Part shown: positions 1 through 8,264 of the stretch, in pieces | Layout of the letters: each line of letters starts with the position of its first letter | Numbering within the stretch: position 1 is the stretch's first letter | Source: Curtobacterium sp. VKM Ac-1393 | GTDB lineage: Bacteria > Actinomycetota > Actinomycetes > Actinomycetales > Microbacteriaceae | Assembly: GCF_015350995.1 (NCBI RefSeq) | Contig: NZ_JADKRW010000002.1 | Coordinates: forward strand, 1-64,000 | Direction: 5' to 3' | DNA: 64,000 nucleotides | The notes under the pieces: model-generated | Databases searched by the model: none | What the model was told of the DNA's origin: nothing | What the model saw: the letters and a program-made list of their open reading frames with translations, nothing else | Translations under genes and position numbers: made by a program

Positions 1-968
1 GGCAGCACCTGTTCTGGTTCTTCGGGCACCCCGAGGTGTACATCATCGCGCTGCCGTTCTTCGGCATCGTGTCCGAGGTCTTCCCGGTCTTCAGCCGCAA
101 GCCGATCTTCGGGTACAAGACGCTCGTCTACGCGACGATCTCGATCGCGGCCCTGTCGGTCACGGTGTGGGCGCACCACATGTACGTCACCGGTGGCGTG
201 CTGCTGCCCTGGTTCTCGCTGATGACGATGCTCATCGCTGTCCCGACCGGCGTGAAGATCTTCAACTGGGTCGGCACGATGTGGCGCGGCTCGGTGACCT
301 TCGAGACCCCGCTGCTGTGGGCGATCGGCTTCCTGGTGACGTTCACGTTCGGTGGACTCACCGGTGTGATCCTGGCGTCGCCGCCGCTCGACTTCCACGT
401 GTCCGACTCGTACTTCGTCGTCGCGCACTTCCACTACGTGGTCTTCGGCACGGTCGTGTTCGCGATGTTCTCCGGCTTCTACTTCTGGTGGCCGAAGTGG
501 ACCGGCAAGATGCTCAACGAGCGTCTCGGCAAGATCCACTTCTGGCTGCTGTTCATCGGCTTCCACACCACGTTCCTCATCCAGCACTGGCTGGGCGTCA
601 TCGGCATGCCCCGTCGGTACGCGACGTACCTGCCGAACGACGGGTTCACGTGGATGAACCAGTTGTCGACGATCGGCTCGATGATCCTCGCGGTCTCGTT
701 CCTGCCCTTCATCTTCAACGTGTACGTGACCGCTCGGAACGCACCGAAGGTCGCCGTGAACGACCCGTGGGGCTACGGCCGTTCGCTTGAGTGGGCCACC
801 AGCTGCCCGCCGCCGCGGCACAACTTCACGTCGATCCCGCGGATCCGTTCCGAATCCCCGGCGTTCGACCTGAACCACCCCGAGGCAGGCGTGCCGATCG
901 GTGTCGGCCCTGCGAAGGACGCCCCGGACGCCCCGACCTACGACGCCGCGAAGGGCGAGGTGAAGTAG
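1..968 (+). CDS. ctaD: Cytochrome c oxidase subunit I (aa3 type), C-terminal part
   Basis: Catalytic subunit of the aa3-type terminal oxidase: it reduces oxygen to water in the cytoplasmic membrane and pumps protons. The gene is cut by the window edge; the reading frame enters at base 3. The first visible residues, [21 protein letters not shown], hold the Cu-B histidine and the cross-linked tyrosine. They are followed by the Cu-B histidine pair in WAHHMYVTG and the heme ligands in [10 protein letters not shown]. Several hydrophobic helices follow, then a soluble, proline-rich C-terminal tail ending in GEVK. The next gene starts 3 nt after the stop and encodes subunit IV, the usual actinobacterial pair. 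Identity is secure; only the N-terminal part is missing. Confidence 0.97.
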   Translation, partial: QHLFWFFGHPEVYIIALPFFGIVSEVFPVFSRKPIFGYKTLVYATISIAALSVTVWAHHMYVTGGVLLPWFSLMTMLIAVPTGVKIFNWVGTMWRGSVTFETPLLWAIGFLVTFTFGGLTGVILASPPLDFHVSDSYFVVAHFHYVVFGTVVFAMFSGFYFWWPKWTGKMLNERLGKIHFWLLFIGFHTTFLIQHWLGVIGMPRRYATYLPNDGFTWMNQLSTIGSMILAVSFLPFIFNVYVTARNAPKVAVNDPWGYGRSLEWATSCPPPRHNFTSIPRIRSESPAFDLNHPEAGVPIGVGPAKDAPDAPTYDAAKGEVK

Positions 969-971
969 CCG

Positions 972-1388
972 ATGCGCGCGAACACCAATCTGTTCTGGAT
1001 CCTCTTCGGGTTCTTCATCCTCGCGGACGCCGCGTACACCATCTGGGCGATGCTCTACTACGGGCACCCGGAGTGGGTGGGTACGGTCGCCATCGGCCTG
1101 ACCGGCATCATGTCCGCGTTCATCGCCTTCTACCTCGGTAAGGTCATGGCGTCCCAGGGCGGCGTGCTCCCCGAGGACCGCCCCGACGCCAACATCGAGG
1201 ACGGCGACGCCGAGCTCGGGCACTTCAGCCCCTGGTCGTGGTGGCCCATCCTGCTGGCCGCCGCGGTCGCGGTCTGCTTCCTCGGTGTCGCAGCCGGACT
1301 GTGGATCGTCCCGATCGGTCTCGCCCTGGTGGCGGTCACCCTGGTCGGCTGGGTCTACGAGTACTACCGCGGCAACTTCGGGCACTGA
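972..1388 (+). CDS. ctaF: Cytochrome c oxidase subunit IV (actinobacterial)
   Basis: Small accessory subunit (138 aa) of the actinobacterial aa3 oxidase, which works with the bc1 complex as a supercomplex in the membrane. The protein shows four hydrophobic segments: two near the N-terminus (about residues 5-25 and 35-55) and two near the C-terminus (about 85-125). A short acidic loop, EDGDAELGHFSPWSWW, which is typical of this family, lies between the pairs. The ATG lies 3 nt after the ctaD stop, so the two genes are co-transcribed and probably translationally coupled. A strong hairpin terminator follows. The family is actinobacteria-specific, which supports the taxonomic placement. Confidence 0.93.
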   Translation: MRANTNLFWILFGFFILADAAYTIWAMLYYGHPEWVGTVAIGLTGIMSAFIAFYLGKVMASQGGVLPEDRPDANIEDGDAELGHFSPWSWWPILLAAAVAVCFLGVAAGLWIVPIGLALVAVTLVGWVYEYYRGNFGH

Positions 1389-1414
1389 CCTGACGCTGCA
1401 TCGCACCTGACACA

Positions 1415-1446
1415 TTCGGGCGGCACCACATCCGGTGCCGCCCGAA
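1415..1446 (+). terminator. Hairpin terminator after ctaF
   Basis: A perfect 13-bp stem (TTCGGGCGGCACC / GGTGCCGCCCGAA) with a 6-nt loop lies 26 nt after the ctaF stop. No long U tract follows, as is common in actinobacteria. It probably ends the cta transcript before the zwf-like gene. Confidence 0.75.
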
Positions 1447-1582
1447 GTGCGTCCGGGCGCGGCACGACCGGCGCTGCACACCACAGCGCTCCAAGAACTC
1501 CGGTCCCCGATCCGGAACAAACGGGCCCGCCCGCGACTTGACTGGAGCGGACCTCCCACCACAGCGAAAGGAGTCACCTCAG

Positions 1583-2956
1583 GTGACCGACAAGCGCACC
1601 CTCATCATCTTCGGCGCGACGGGCGACCTCGCCTCCCGCCTGCTGCTGCCGGGCCTCGGCACGTTCCTGCAGAGCGGTCGAGCGGTTCCCGTCCAGCTCA
1701 TCGGCACGGGCCGCAGCGCCCGCAGCGAGGAGCAGTGGAAGGACATCGTCACGAAGTCCTTCGCGTCGCAGGACGTCAAGGGATCGGAAGTCGACGCGAC
1801 CCTCGCCTCGACCCAGTTCATCCAGGGCGACCCCACCGACCCTGAGCACCTGAAGGCGCTGCTCGACGCGGCCGACGCCGAGCCGATCCTGTACTTCGCC
1901 CTGCCGCCGCAGATCGCCTCCGACATCTGCGAGGCACTGCAGCAGGTCGAACTCCCCGAGGGCACGACCCTCGCGTTCGAGAAGCCCTTCGGTACCGACG
2001 TCTCGAGTGCTCAGGCCCTCAACGAGACGGTCCTCAAGCTGGTCCCGGAAGAGCGCGTGCACCGCACCGACCACTTCCTGGGTCGCACCACGGTCCTGAA
2101 CATCATCGGTCTGCGTTTCGCGAACCGCCTGTTCGAGCCGATCTGGAACGCCGAGAACATCGAGAAGGTCGACGTCTTCTACGACGAGACCCTCGGTCTC
2201 GAGAACCGCGCCCAGTACTACGACGAGGCCGGCGCGATGGTGGACATGATCCAGTCGCACCTGCTGCAGATCCTCGGCATCGTCACGATGGACGCCCCGG
2301 CGGACATCGATGCGGTCGAGTTCCGCTCGTCCCTGGCCCGGGTGCTGCGTTCGACGCGCCTCAAGGGCGACGACCCGAAGATCGCCTCGCGCCGCGCTGT
2401 CTACACGGCCGGCACGATCGACGGCAAGGACCTGCCGTCGTACCAGGACGAGGACGGCGTGGACAAGTCGCGCGCGACCGAGACCCTCGCCGAGATCTCG
2501 GTCGAGGTGGACACCGCCCGCTGGGCCGGCGTCCCCTTCACGTTGCGCTCCGGCAAGGCGCTCGGTGCGAGCCGCAAGGAGGTCCTGATCACCTTCAAGC
2601 CGGTGACGCGCCTGCCCTCCGGCCTGAGCGGTCGCCCGAAGACGGACACGCTCCGCATCGTCCTGAACCCGGACGAGATCGAGCTCACCGTGTCGGCGAA
2701 CGGTGGGGGCAACCCGTTCGAGATGGGGCAGGTCACCCTGTCGTCGTCCTTCGCGGACGGCGAGCTCACCCCGTACGGCGAGGTCCTCAACGGCATCTTC
2801 CACGACGACCCGCTGCTCTCGATCCGCGGCGACGTGGCCGAGCGCTGCTGGGAGATCGTCGAGCCGGTCGTGAAGGCCTGGAAGGCCGACGAGGTCCCGC
2901 TCGAGGAGTACCGCGCCGGTTCGCGCGGCCCGGCGGACTGGGAGTCGTCGTCCTGA
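1583..2956 (+). CDS. zwf: Glucose-6-phosphate 1-dehydrogenase (divergent, short form)
   Basis: Oxidises glucose 6-phosphate to 6-phosphogluconolactone with NAD(P)+, feeding the pentose phosphate pathway in the cytosol. I chose the GTG at 1583 because AAAGGAG (1567-1573) lies 9 nt upstream; a GTG further upstream would add 15 unlikely residues. The protein is 457 aa, shorter than the usual 480-520. The N-terminal nucleotide fold has IFGATGDLASR (9-19), EKPFG starts at E133, and the catalytic-base His is in QSHLLQIL (H226). The substrate motif reads RTDHFLGR (161-168) where the usual form is R-x-DHYLGK, so the phosphate-contacting lysine is arginine here. No gnd, opcA or tal lies nearby; the gene stands alone between hairpins. 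It is probably a second, divergent Zwf paralogue, and its activity could differ. Confidence 0.87.
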   Translation: MTDKRTLIIFGATGDLASRLLLPGLGTFLQSGRAVPVQLIGTGRSARSEEQWKDIVTKSFASQDVKGSEVDATLASTQFIQGDPTDPEHLKALLDAADAEPILYFALPPQIASDICEALQQVELPEGTTLAFEKPFGTDVSSAQALNETVLKLVPEERVHRTDHFLGRTTVLNIIGLRFANRLFEPIWNAENIEKVDVFYDETLGLENRAQYYDEAGAMVDMIQSHLLQILGIVTMDAPADIDAVEFRSSLARVLRSTRLKGDDPKIASRRAVYTAGTIDGKDLPSYQDEDGVDKSRATETLAEISVEVDTARWAGVPFTLRSGKALGASRKEVLITFKPVTRLPSGLSGRPKTDTLRIVLNPDEIELTVSANGGGNPFEMGQVTLSSSFADGELTPYGEVLNGIFHDDPLLSIRGDVAERCWEIVEPVVKAWKADEVPLEEYRAGSRGPADWESSS

Positions 2957-2971
2957 CGGACGTGATCGTCG

Positions 2972-2986
2972 CGCCCTGAAAGGGCG
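2972..2986 (+). terminator. Short hairpin after zwf
   Basis: CGCCCT, a GAA loop and AGGGCG form a 6-bp stem starting 16 nt after the zwf stop. With the much larger palindrome a few bases on, it probably forms the terminator region. Confidence 0.45.
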
Positions 2987-2991
2987 AACCT

Positions 2992-3039
2992 GACGGACGG
3001 GAGGCGCGGTGCCAGCTGGCACCGCGCCTCCCGTCCGTC
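2992..3039. repeat. Perfect 48-nt palindrome, GGGAGGCGCGG-arm family
   Basis: The 48 nt are exactly self-complementary about a central TGCCAGCTGGCA: 24-nt arms with no mismatch. The arms carry GACGGACGGGAGGCGCGG and its complement. Nearly the same palindrome occurs at 42963-43010, and a related hairpin at 45158-45198. As RNA it would be a very strong bidirectional terminator between zwf and the convergent GH15 gene. As a sequence family it looks like a paired REP element (REPIN). Confidence 0.85.
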
Positions 3040-3057
3040 GTTCGGTGCGTCCAGGGC

Positions 3058-3110
3058 GTCGCAAGACGCCGTCGTGTTGTCACGACGCCGTCGAATTCAG
3101 CGGCGTCTCG
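3058..3110. repeat. Dispersed repeat segment with inverted GACGCCGTCGTG arms
   Basis: The stretch GCAAGACGCCGTCGTG followed by CACGACGCCGTCG and GCGGCGTCTCGA reappears with few changes at 45223-45276. There too it follows a GGGAGGCGCGG hairpin. The two loci therefore share a composite palindrome-plus-repeat unit. GACGCCGTCGTG and CACGACGCCGTC (one mismatch) can form a stem with a TTGT loop. Confidence 0.7.
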
Positions 3111-3134
3111 ATGATGTGGAGGCGTCCTACGGGA

Positions 3135-3257
3135 ACGCCGGCGTGTTGCGGGCACACCGGCGTCACGCGAGCACGCACGCACGCCGGTGTGTTGCGGACA
3201 CGCCGGCGTCAAGCGAGCACGTGCGCACGCCGGCGTCACGCGCGCACGCCGGCGTCA
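3135..3257. repeat. 46-bp tandem repeat, 2 copies plus 2 partial units
   Basis: Two 46-nt units (3135-3180 and 3181-3226) start with ACGCCGG(C/T)GTGTTGCGG and continue with CACGCCGGCGTCA and GCGAGCACG. Two partial ACGCCGGCGTCA units (3227-3245 and 3246-3257) follow. The last unit supplies the stop codon (TCA on the plus strand, 3255-3257) and final codons of the GH15 gene. No open frame in the array looks like a protein. Confidence 0.8.
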
Positions 3258-5153
3258 GGCGGGGGTGCCCGCCCGCTCGCCCTCGCCGGTCCACGAGCGC
3301 GTGCCGCCGTCGTGCACGGGAAGCCGCGTGCGGTGGCCGCTGGACGCACCACGTGCCCGGTTGATCGCATCCGCAGCGGACACCAGCGTCAGGTGCGAGA
3401 GCACCTGGGGCGTGTTGCCGATGTGGTGCCGGGTGGCGACGTCGATCTCCTCGGAGAGCATGCCGACGTCGTTCGCGTACCCGACGAGGACGTCCATCAG
3501 GCGTTCCGCGTCCTCGATCCGGCCCGAGGCGGCGTACTGCTCGACGAGCCAGAAGGAGCACGCCAGGAACGGATGCTCCGCGCCGGTGAGTCCGTCGAAC
3601 CCGGACGACGTCCGGTACCGCAGGACGAGGCCGTCGGAGCCGGTCGACAGGTCCTGCTCGATCGCGGCGACGGTGCCGGTCATGCGGGTGTCGTGGGCGG
3701 AGACGTACCCGATCTGCGGCAGGACGAGCAGGCTCGCGTCGACCTCGTCGGTGTCGTAGTGCTGCCGGTAGCTGCCGCGCTCCGCGTTCCAGCCGTGCTC
3801 CTCGATCTCGGCCCGGACCTGGTCGCGCAGGGTGCGCCAGCGGTCGACCGGACCCTCGAGACCGAACTCCTCGACGGCGGCGACCCCGCGGTCGAAGGCG
3901 GCCCAGATCATCGCCCGCGAGTGCGTGAAGTGCCGGCGGGGACCGCGCATCTCCCAGATGCCGTTGTCCGGCTCCTGCCAGTGCTCCTCGACGTAGCCGA
4001 GCAGAGCGCGTTGCAGCGCCCACGAGTCGGCGTTCTCCTCGACCCCGAGCTCGCGGGCGTCGTGCAGCGCTGCGAGGACCTCGCCGAACACGTCGCCCTG
4101 GTACTGCGTGTAGGCACCGTTGCCCACGCGGACCGGCGTCGAGCCGGCGTACCCCGGCAGGTGTGGGAGCTCGCGTTCGGGCAGCTCGCGCTCACCGGCG
4201 ATGCCGTACATGATCTGCACGTCGGCGGGGTCGCCGGCGATGGCGCGGAGGAGCCACCCACGCCAGTGCGCAGCCTCGTCGCGGTAGCCGTGCGCGATGA
4301 GCGAGGCGAGGGCGAGGGATGCGTCGCGCAGCCACACGTAGCGGTAGTCCCAGTTGCGTTCGCCGCCCGGGTCCTCCGGCAGGCTCGTGGTGACGGCGGC
4401 CACCACGCCGCCGGTCTCGCCGTGGGTCATGGCGCGCAGGAGCAGCAGCGACCGTCGGGCTGCGGCGCCGTAGCGGCCCTCGGTGCGGGCCGTCGCCATC
4501 CAGTCGGTCCACCAGGTCAGGGTGCGGTGCAGCTCGGCGTCGACGTCCACGGGCGCCGGCGGTTCGCGGTGCGACGGGTACCAGGTGAGCACCGTGTCGA
4601 GCACGTCGCCGTCGTGGATCGTCGCGGTGGCCGTGTGCCGGTGGTCCGAGGCCCGGAACCGCGGACCACGTGCGACGACCGACCCGGGCCCCGCCGTCGC
4701 CAGCAGGGCCGGGTCCTCGTCGCCGCCGATCTGTCGGACCCACGGCAGTGCGAGCGCGTAGTCGAAGCGGATGCGGAGGGTCTGCTCCACCTCGACCGTG
4801 CCGCTCAGCCCGCGGACCCGGCGGACGATCGACGGCCGGTGCGCCCCGACGGGCATGAACTCGGTGACCTCGACAGTGCCCTCGGTCGTGGTCCAGATCG
4901 TGGAGAGCACGAGCGTGTCGCCGCGGTACTTCCGGTGGGCGGTCGCCGCCGGGTCCGTGGGACGGAGCGTCCAGTGTCCGTGGTCCTCGGTGCCGAGCAG
5001 CGAGGCGAAGGTGGCGGCGCTGTCGAAGCGCGGCAGGCAGGCCCAGTCGATCGTGCCGTCGCGGCCGACCAGCGCGGCGGTCGAGGTGTCGCCGATGACC
5101 GCGTGGTCCTCGATCAGGTTCGGGGGAGTCGGGGCTGTCCGCTCGGTGCTCAT
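3255..5153 (-). CDS. Glycoside hydrolase family 15 protein (trehalase/glucoamylase-like)
   Basis: Predicted cytosolic inverting alpha-glucosidase of family GH15. Bacterial members of this architecture include actinobacterial trehalases and glucoamylases, and the substrate cannot be settled here. With the ATG at 5153 the protein is 632 aa. The N-terminal beta-sandwich begins NLIEDHAVIGDTSTAALVGR, the usual family opening. The (alpha/alpha)6 barrel follows, with GERNWDYRYVWLRDA. The likely catalytic acid is Glu401 in DNGIWE and the base is at Glu568/569 in LSEEID. A GTG at 5213 would add 20 residues with no homologous look; a TTCGAT -10-like box 6 nt before 5153 favours the shorter form. There is no signal peptide. 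The 3' end abuts a tandem repeat array. The App1-like gene lies 129 nt upstream on the same strand. Confidence 0.88.
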   Translation of the reverse strand: MSTERTAPTPPNLIEDHAVIGDTSTAALVGRDGTIDWACLPRFDSAATFASLLGTEDHGHWTLRPTDPAATAHRKYRGDTLVLSTIWTTTEGTVEVTEFMPVGAHRPSIVRRVRGLSGTVEVEQTLRIRFDYALALPWVRQIGGDEDPALLATAGPGSVVARGPRFRASDHRHTATATIHDGDVLDTVLTWYPSHREPPAPVDVDAELHRTLTWWTDWMATARTEGRYGAAARRSLLLLRAMTHGETGGVVAAVTTSLPEDPGGERNWDYRYVWLRDASLALASLIAHGYRDEAAHWRGWLLRAIAGDPADVQIMYGIAGERELPERELPHLPGYAGSTPVRVGNGAYTQYQGDVFGEVLAALHDARELGVEENADSWALQRALLGYVEEHWQEPDNGIWEMRGPRRHFTHSRAMIWAAFDRGVAAVEEFGLEGPVDRWRTLRDQVRAEIEEHGWNAERGSYRQHYDTDEVDASLLVLPQIGYVSAHDTRMTGTVAAIEQDLSTGSDGLVLRYRTSSGFDGLTGAEHPFLACSFWLVEQYAASGRIEDAERLMDVLVGYANDVGMLSEEIDVATRHHIGNTPQVLSHLTLVSAADAINRARGASSGHRTRLPVHDGGTRSWTGEGERAGTPA

Positions 5154-5282
5154 GACCCGATCGAACACCCGGTGGCCGAGCGTCGTGGTCGGGGTGTGGT
5201 CGGCGTGCCGCACGCGTGCCTGAAGGCTCGCTCAGGCCGGTTCGGCGCTCACGATGGTTCGGCGCTCACGACGCTTCTGCTC

Positions 5283-6347
5283 TCACGACGGGTCGGAGCC
5301 GTCGGCCTGGGCGAGGCCCACCCGCGCCAGCTCGGACCAGAGCCCGGCGCCGTCCGGCGCGTAGACCCACGGAGCCGAGGTGTCGCGGGACCGCTCCTGT
5401 GCCCGCGACCGGCCACCGGCGAGCACGGCCTCACTCGTCGACAGCTGCCGGATCGCGACCCCGGCGACGTTCTCGGGGTGCTCGCGGGCGAACTCGCCGT
5501 ACAGCGACTCGTCGTGCTGCCCGTCGTCACCGACGAGCAGCCACTGGACGTCCGGGAAGTCCTTCGCCAGACGCCGCAGGTTCTGCTGCTTGTGCTGCTG
5601 CCCGCTCCGGAAGAACCGATCGTGCGTGGGGCCCCAGTCGGTGAGCAGCAGGGTGCCCGACGGGTACATGTTGCGGGTCAGGAAGCGCTGCAGGGTCGGC
5701 GCGACGTTCCAAGCACCGGTGGACAGGTACACCGTGGGTGCACCGGGGTGCTGCGCCTGCACGCGTTCGTACAGCACCGACATGCCCGGAACCGGTCGGC
5801 GGGCGTGTTCGGTGAGGACGAAGGAGTTCCACGCCGCCAGCATCGGCCGGGGGAGCGAGGTCACCATCACGGTGTCGTCGATGTCGGACAGCAGCCCGAA
5901 GCGGGTGTCGGGGTGCACGACGAACACGTCGGCCTCGACGTCGCGCCCACCGCCGGCCGACAACCGGACGGTGCGCCACCCCGGCTCGAGGTCGATCGGC
6001 ACGATGGTGTCGACGACCCCGCCGCGGTCGGTCTCGACCACGTGCGAGACCCCACCGGCGGTCACGGTGACCTCGGCGTGGTCGACCGCGACGCTCGTGA
6101 AGCTCTTCCACCCACGGACACCCGCGTAGGAGACGTCCGAGGCCAGGCCACGGCGCGTCAGCAGCACGCGGCAGAGGATGCGGACCCACCCGGGTGCGCC
6201 GTAGCCGGTGTAGGGGACGACGGTCGGGACCAGGCCACGGCTTCGGGCACGGTGCTCGCGGAACTCCTGGACGGCGTCCTCGATGCGGGCCGCGCGGTGC
6301 AGGAGCGGCTCGGCCAACGACGGCTCGTGGGGCGTCGGGTCGGGCAT
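5283..6347 (-). CDS. App1-family phosphatidate phosphatase-like protein (DUF2183)
   Basis: Member of the App1/DUF2183 family. Its yeast founder dephosphorylates phosphatidic acid; the role in bacteria is poorly known. The 354-aa protein has a beta-rich N-terminal part and then the HAD-like catalytic motif DIDDT at residues 155-159, inside FGLLSDIDDTVMVTSLPRP. The downstream motif WLLVGDDGQHDESLYGEFA matches the family's second acidic site. The ATG at 6347 opens MPDPTPHEPSLAEPLLHRAA. It lies upstream of the GH15 gene on the same strand with a 129-nt gap and may share its transcript. There is no signal peptide or membrane segment, so it probably acts in the cytosol on lipid or another phospho-substrate. 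Confidence 0.85.
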   Translation of the reverse strand: MPDPTPHEPSLAEPLLHRAARIEDAVQEFREHRARSRGLVPTVVPYTGYGAPGWVRILCRVLLTRRGLASDVSYAGVRGWKSFTSVAVDHAEVTVTAGGVSHVVETDRGGVVDTIVPIDLEPGWRTVRLSAGGGRDVEADVFVVHPDTRFGLLSDIDDTVMVTSLPRPMLAAWNSFVLTEHARRPVPGMSVLYERVQAQHPGAPTVYLSTGAWNVAPTLQRFLTRNMYPSGTLLLTDWGPTHDRFFRSGQQHKQQNLRRLAKDFPDVQWLLVGDDGQHDESLYGEFAREHPENVAGVAIRQLSTSEAVLAGGRSRAQERSRDTSAPWVYAPDGAGLWSELARVGLAQADGSDPS

Positions 6348-6486
6348 CGCCCCATCATCCCATGCAGGACCCGGAAGTCCACGTCGCGCGGCGCCTGTGG
6401 TGAGTCGCAGCCATGTTCCAGCCGGTCTCTGCGAAAATCGTCACCGTCACACCAACGAACCGCGCTGGAGCGCAAGAGGAGAACAC

Positions 6487-7134
6487 GTGCTCGTCACCGA
6501 GGTAACGAACGCTCTGCCGGGGGGATCATCACTGCTCAGGAACGAGCCGGTCCAAGCCCGCAGTTCGGCGCGCCTCGCGGGTCTGCTCGACGCTGCTGCC
6601 GCGGTGATCGACGAGATCGGGTTCGAGCGACTCACGACCGCCATGGTCGCCGAACGCGCGGGCGCTTCGATCGGAACCGTCTACCGCTACTTCCCTGACC
6701 GCATCGCCGTGGTCGACGCGCTCGCCATCCGCTGCACGCAGCGGCTCGCCGCGCGGTTCGTCGCGGCGCTCGACGCCAGCAGCGCCACGACGTGGCAGCA
6801 GGCCTGCGACGCACTGATCGACGAGACCGCCGAGATGTACCGCACCGAACCCGGCTTCCGCGCGATCCGCTTCGGCGACACCGCGGACACCGGCACCGGT
6901 GACGCCGAGGACCGCATGGGCGCGCTCGGCGCAGCCGTGGGCCAGATCATGCGCGACCGGTTCGGGCTGCCCGAGAACGAGCGCATCGCACGTGCCTGGG
7001 TGGTGCTGGCCGAGTCCGGTCACGCCGTGCTGGCGCGTGCACACCGCGACCGCGAGCACCCGGACACGGCGCTCATCGCCGAGTACCGCACCATGAGCCG
7101 TGCACACATGGAGTCGGTGGTCGCGGCGGGCTGA
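6487..7134 (+). CDS. TetR-family transcriptional regulator
   Basis: One-component repressor-type regulator of 215 aa. Its N-terminal helix-turn-helix (about residues 25-72) contains LLDAAAAVIDEIGFERLTTA and AGASIGTVYRYFPDR, the standard TetR DNA-binding signature. The C-terminal ligand domain is all-helical and not diagnostic. I chose the GTG at 6487 because AGAGGAGA (6475-6482) precedes it; the longer open frame upstream has shadow-like composition. It is divergent from the App1-like gene, with about 140 nt between them, and lies upstream of the osmoprotectant importer. It could control either or neither; no clear palindromic operator was identified in the divergent region. Confidence 0.9.
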   Translation: MLVTEVTNALPGGSSLLRNEPVQARSSARLAGLLDAAAAVIDEIGFERLTTAMVAERAGASIGTVYRYFPDRIAVVDALAIRCTQRLAARFVAALDASSATTWQQACDALIDETAEMYRTEPGFRAIRFGDTADTGTGDAEDRMGALGAAVGQIMRDRFGLPENERIARAWVVLAESGHAVLARAHRDREHPDTALIAEYRTMSRAHMESVVAAG

Positions 7135-7178
7135 CCGCCGCACCGCTCCGACGGCGCCCGTGCCGTTCGGACTGGAGG

Positions 7179-7202
7179 CCCGGGCGCAGTCCTGCGTCCG
7201 GG
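7179..7202 (+). terminator. Hairpin after the TetR gene
   Basis: CCCGGGCGCAG pairs with CTGCGTCCGGG (one G-T wobble) across a very short loop. It overlaps a GGAGGCCCGGG copy of the dispersed motif (7174-7184). It is probably the TetR gene terminator. The rest of 7135-7340 shows nothing else distinct. Confidence 0.5.
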
Positions 7203-7340
7203 TCGCGTCGTCCGTTCGGTCACGTCCAGGGCCGCCAGCAGCTGTCCGGGACGCGCCGCGCGCCGACATGGGTGAACCACTGTCGGACCCGACGGGTACT
7301 CTCATCCGGAGTCGGGCTACCTCCGAACAGAAGGGCACCC

Positions 7341-8264
7341 ATGATCGAGTTCCGCTCGGTACGCAAGACCTACCCGGACGGCACGAACGCGGTCGACGAC
7401 TTCGACCTCGTCATCCCGTCGCGGACCACCACCGTCTTCGTGGGTTCCAGCGGCTGCGGCAAGACCACGCTGCTCCGCATGATCAACCGCATGGTCGACC
7501 CGAGCTCGGGCTCCGTGCAGATCGACGGATCCGACGTCTCCGGGGTCGACCCCGTGAAGCTCCGGCGCAGCATCGGCTACGTCATGCAGAACTCCGGACT
7601 GCTGCCGCACCGGAAGGTCATCGACAACATCGCGACCGTGCCACTGCTCACCGGGGTGTCCAAGGCTGATGCACGCACTCGCGCCCTCGAGCTCATGGAC
7701 ACCGTGGGGCTCGACCGTGCGTTCGCCGACCGGTACCCGTCCCAGTTGTCCGGCGGACAGCAGCAGCGTGTCGGCGTCGCGCGCGGCCTCGCGGTCGACC
7801 CGAACATCCTGCTCATGGACGAGCCCTTCGGCGCCGTCGACCCGCTGGTCCGCAACGACCTGCAGGACGAGCTCATCCGCCTGCAGCGTGAGCTCGGCAA
7901 GACCGTCGTGTTCGTGACGCACGACATCGACGAGGCGTTCAAGCTCGGCGACCAGGTCGTCATCCTGAAGAAGGGCGGCGAGATCGCCCAGCAGGGCACG
8001 CCGTCCGAGATCCTGGCCGAGCCGGCCGACGACTTCGTCGCGAACTTCATCGGTGTCGGGCGTGGCCGTCGTGCGCTGCGCGTCGAGCACACCCCCACCG
8101 GGCCGATCGTCGTGGACGGCGACGGCCGTGCCGCCGGTGTCCTGACCGGGCCCGTCAACGTGGTCGACGCCGCCGCCGCGGTGCCGGCCGCTGCCGAAAC
8201 GAACCAGGCCGGAGCGTCGCAGCACGCCCCGGGTGCTCCGGCGCAGGGTGGGGGCATCCGGTGA
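7341..8264 (+). CDS. opuCA: Glycine betaine/choline-type ABC transporter ATP-binding protein
   Basis: ATPase subunit of a quaternary-amine (osmoprotectant) importer. ATG 7341 follows GAAGGGC and begins MIEFRSVRKTYPDG. The 307-aa protein has Walker A GSSGCGKT at 35-42, the signature QLSGGQQQRVGVARGLA, Walker B LLMDEPFGAVD and the switch histidine in FVTHDIDEA. This arrangement is typical of ProV/OpuCA subunits. The usual tandem CBS osmosensor domains are absent or vestigial: the C-terminus after FIGVGRGRRAL is a short Ala/Pro-rich tail. The stop overlaps the next start (GTGA), so the four genes form one operon. The substrate class is inferred from the operon as a whole. Confidence 0.9.
   Translation: MIEFRSVRKTYPDGTNAVDDFDLVIPSRTTTVFVGSSGCGKTTLLRMINRMVDPSSGSVQIDGSDVSGVDPVKLRRSIGYVMQNSGLLPHRKVIDNIATVPLLTGVSKADARTRALELMDTVGLDRAFADRYPSQLSGGQQQRVGVARGLAVDPNILLMDEPFGAVDPLVRNDLQDELIRLQRELGKTVVFVTHDIDEAFKLGDQVVILKKGGEIAQQGTPSEILAEPADDFVANFIGVGRGRRALRVEHTPTGPIVVDGDGRAAGVLTGPVNVVDAAAAVPAAAETNQAGASQHAPGAPAQGGGIR

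Noticed and set aside
3135-3257. Possible CRISPR array
   Set aside because: Units are contiguous with no unique spacers, and no cas genes are in the window.
5154-5213. Longer GTG start for the GH15 gene (5213)
   Set aside because: The added 20 residues do not resemble the family and no ribosome site precedes them; ATG 5153 fits the conserved N-terminus.
3009-6698. 1229-codon plus-strand frame over the GH15/App1 region
   Set aside because: Shadow of the two minus-strand genes, which have catalytic motifs in place.
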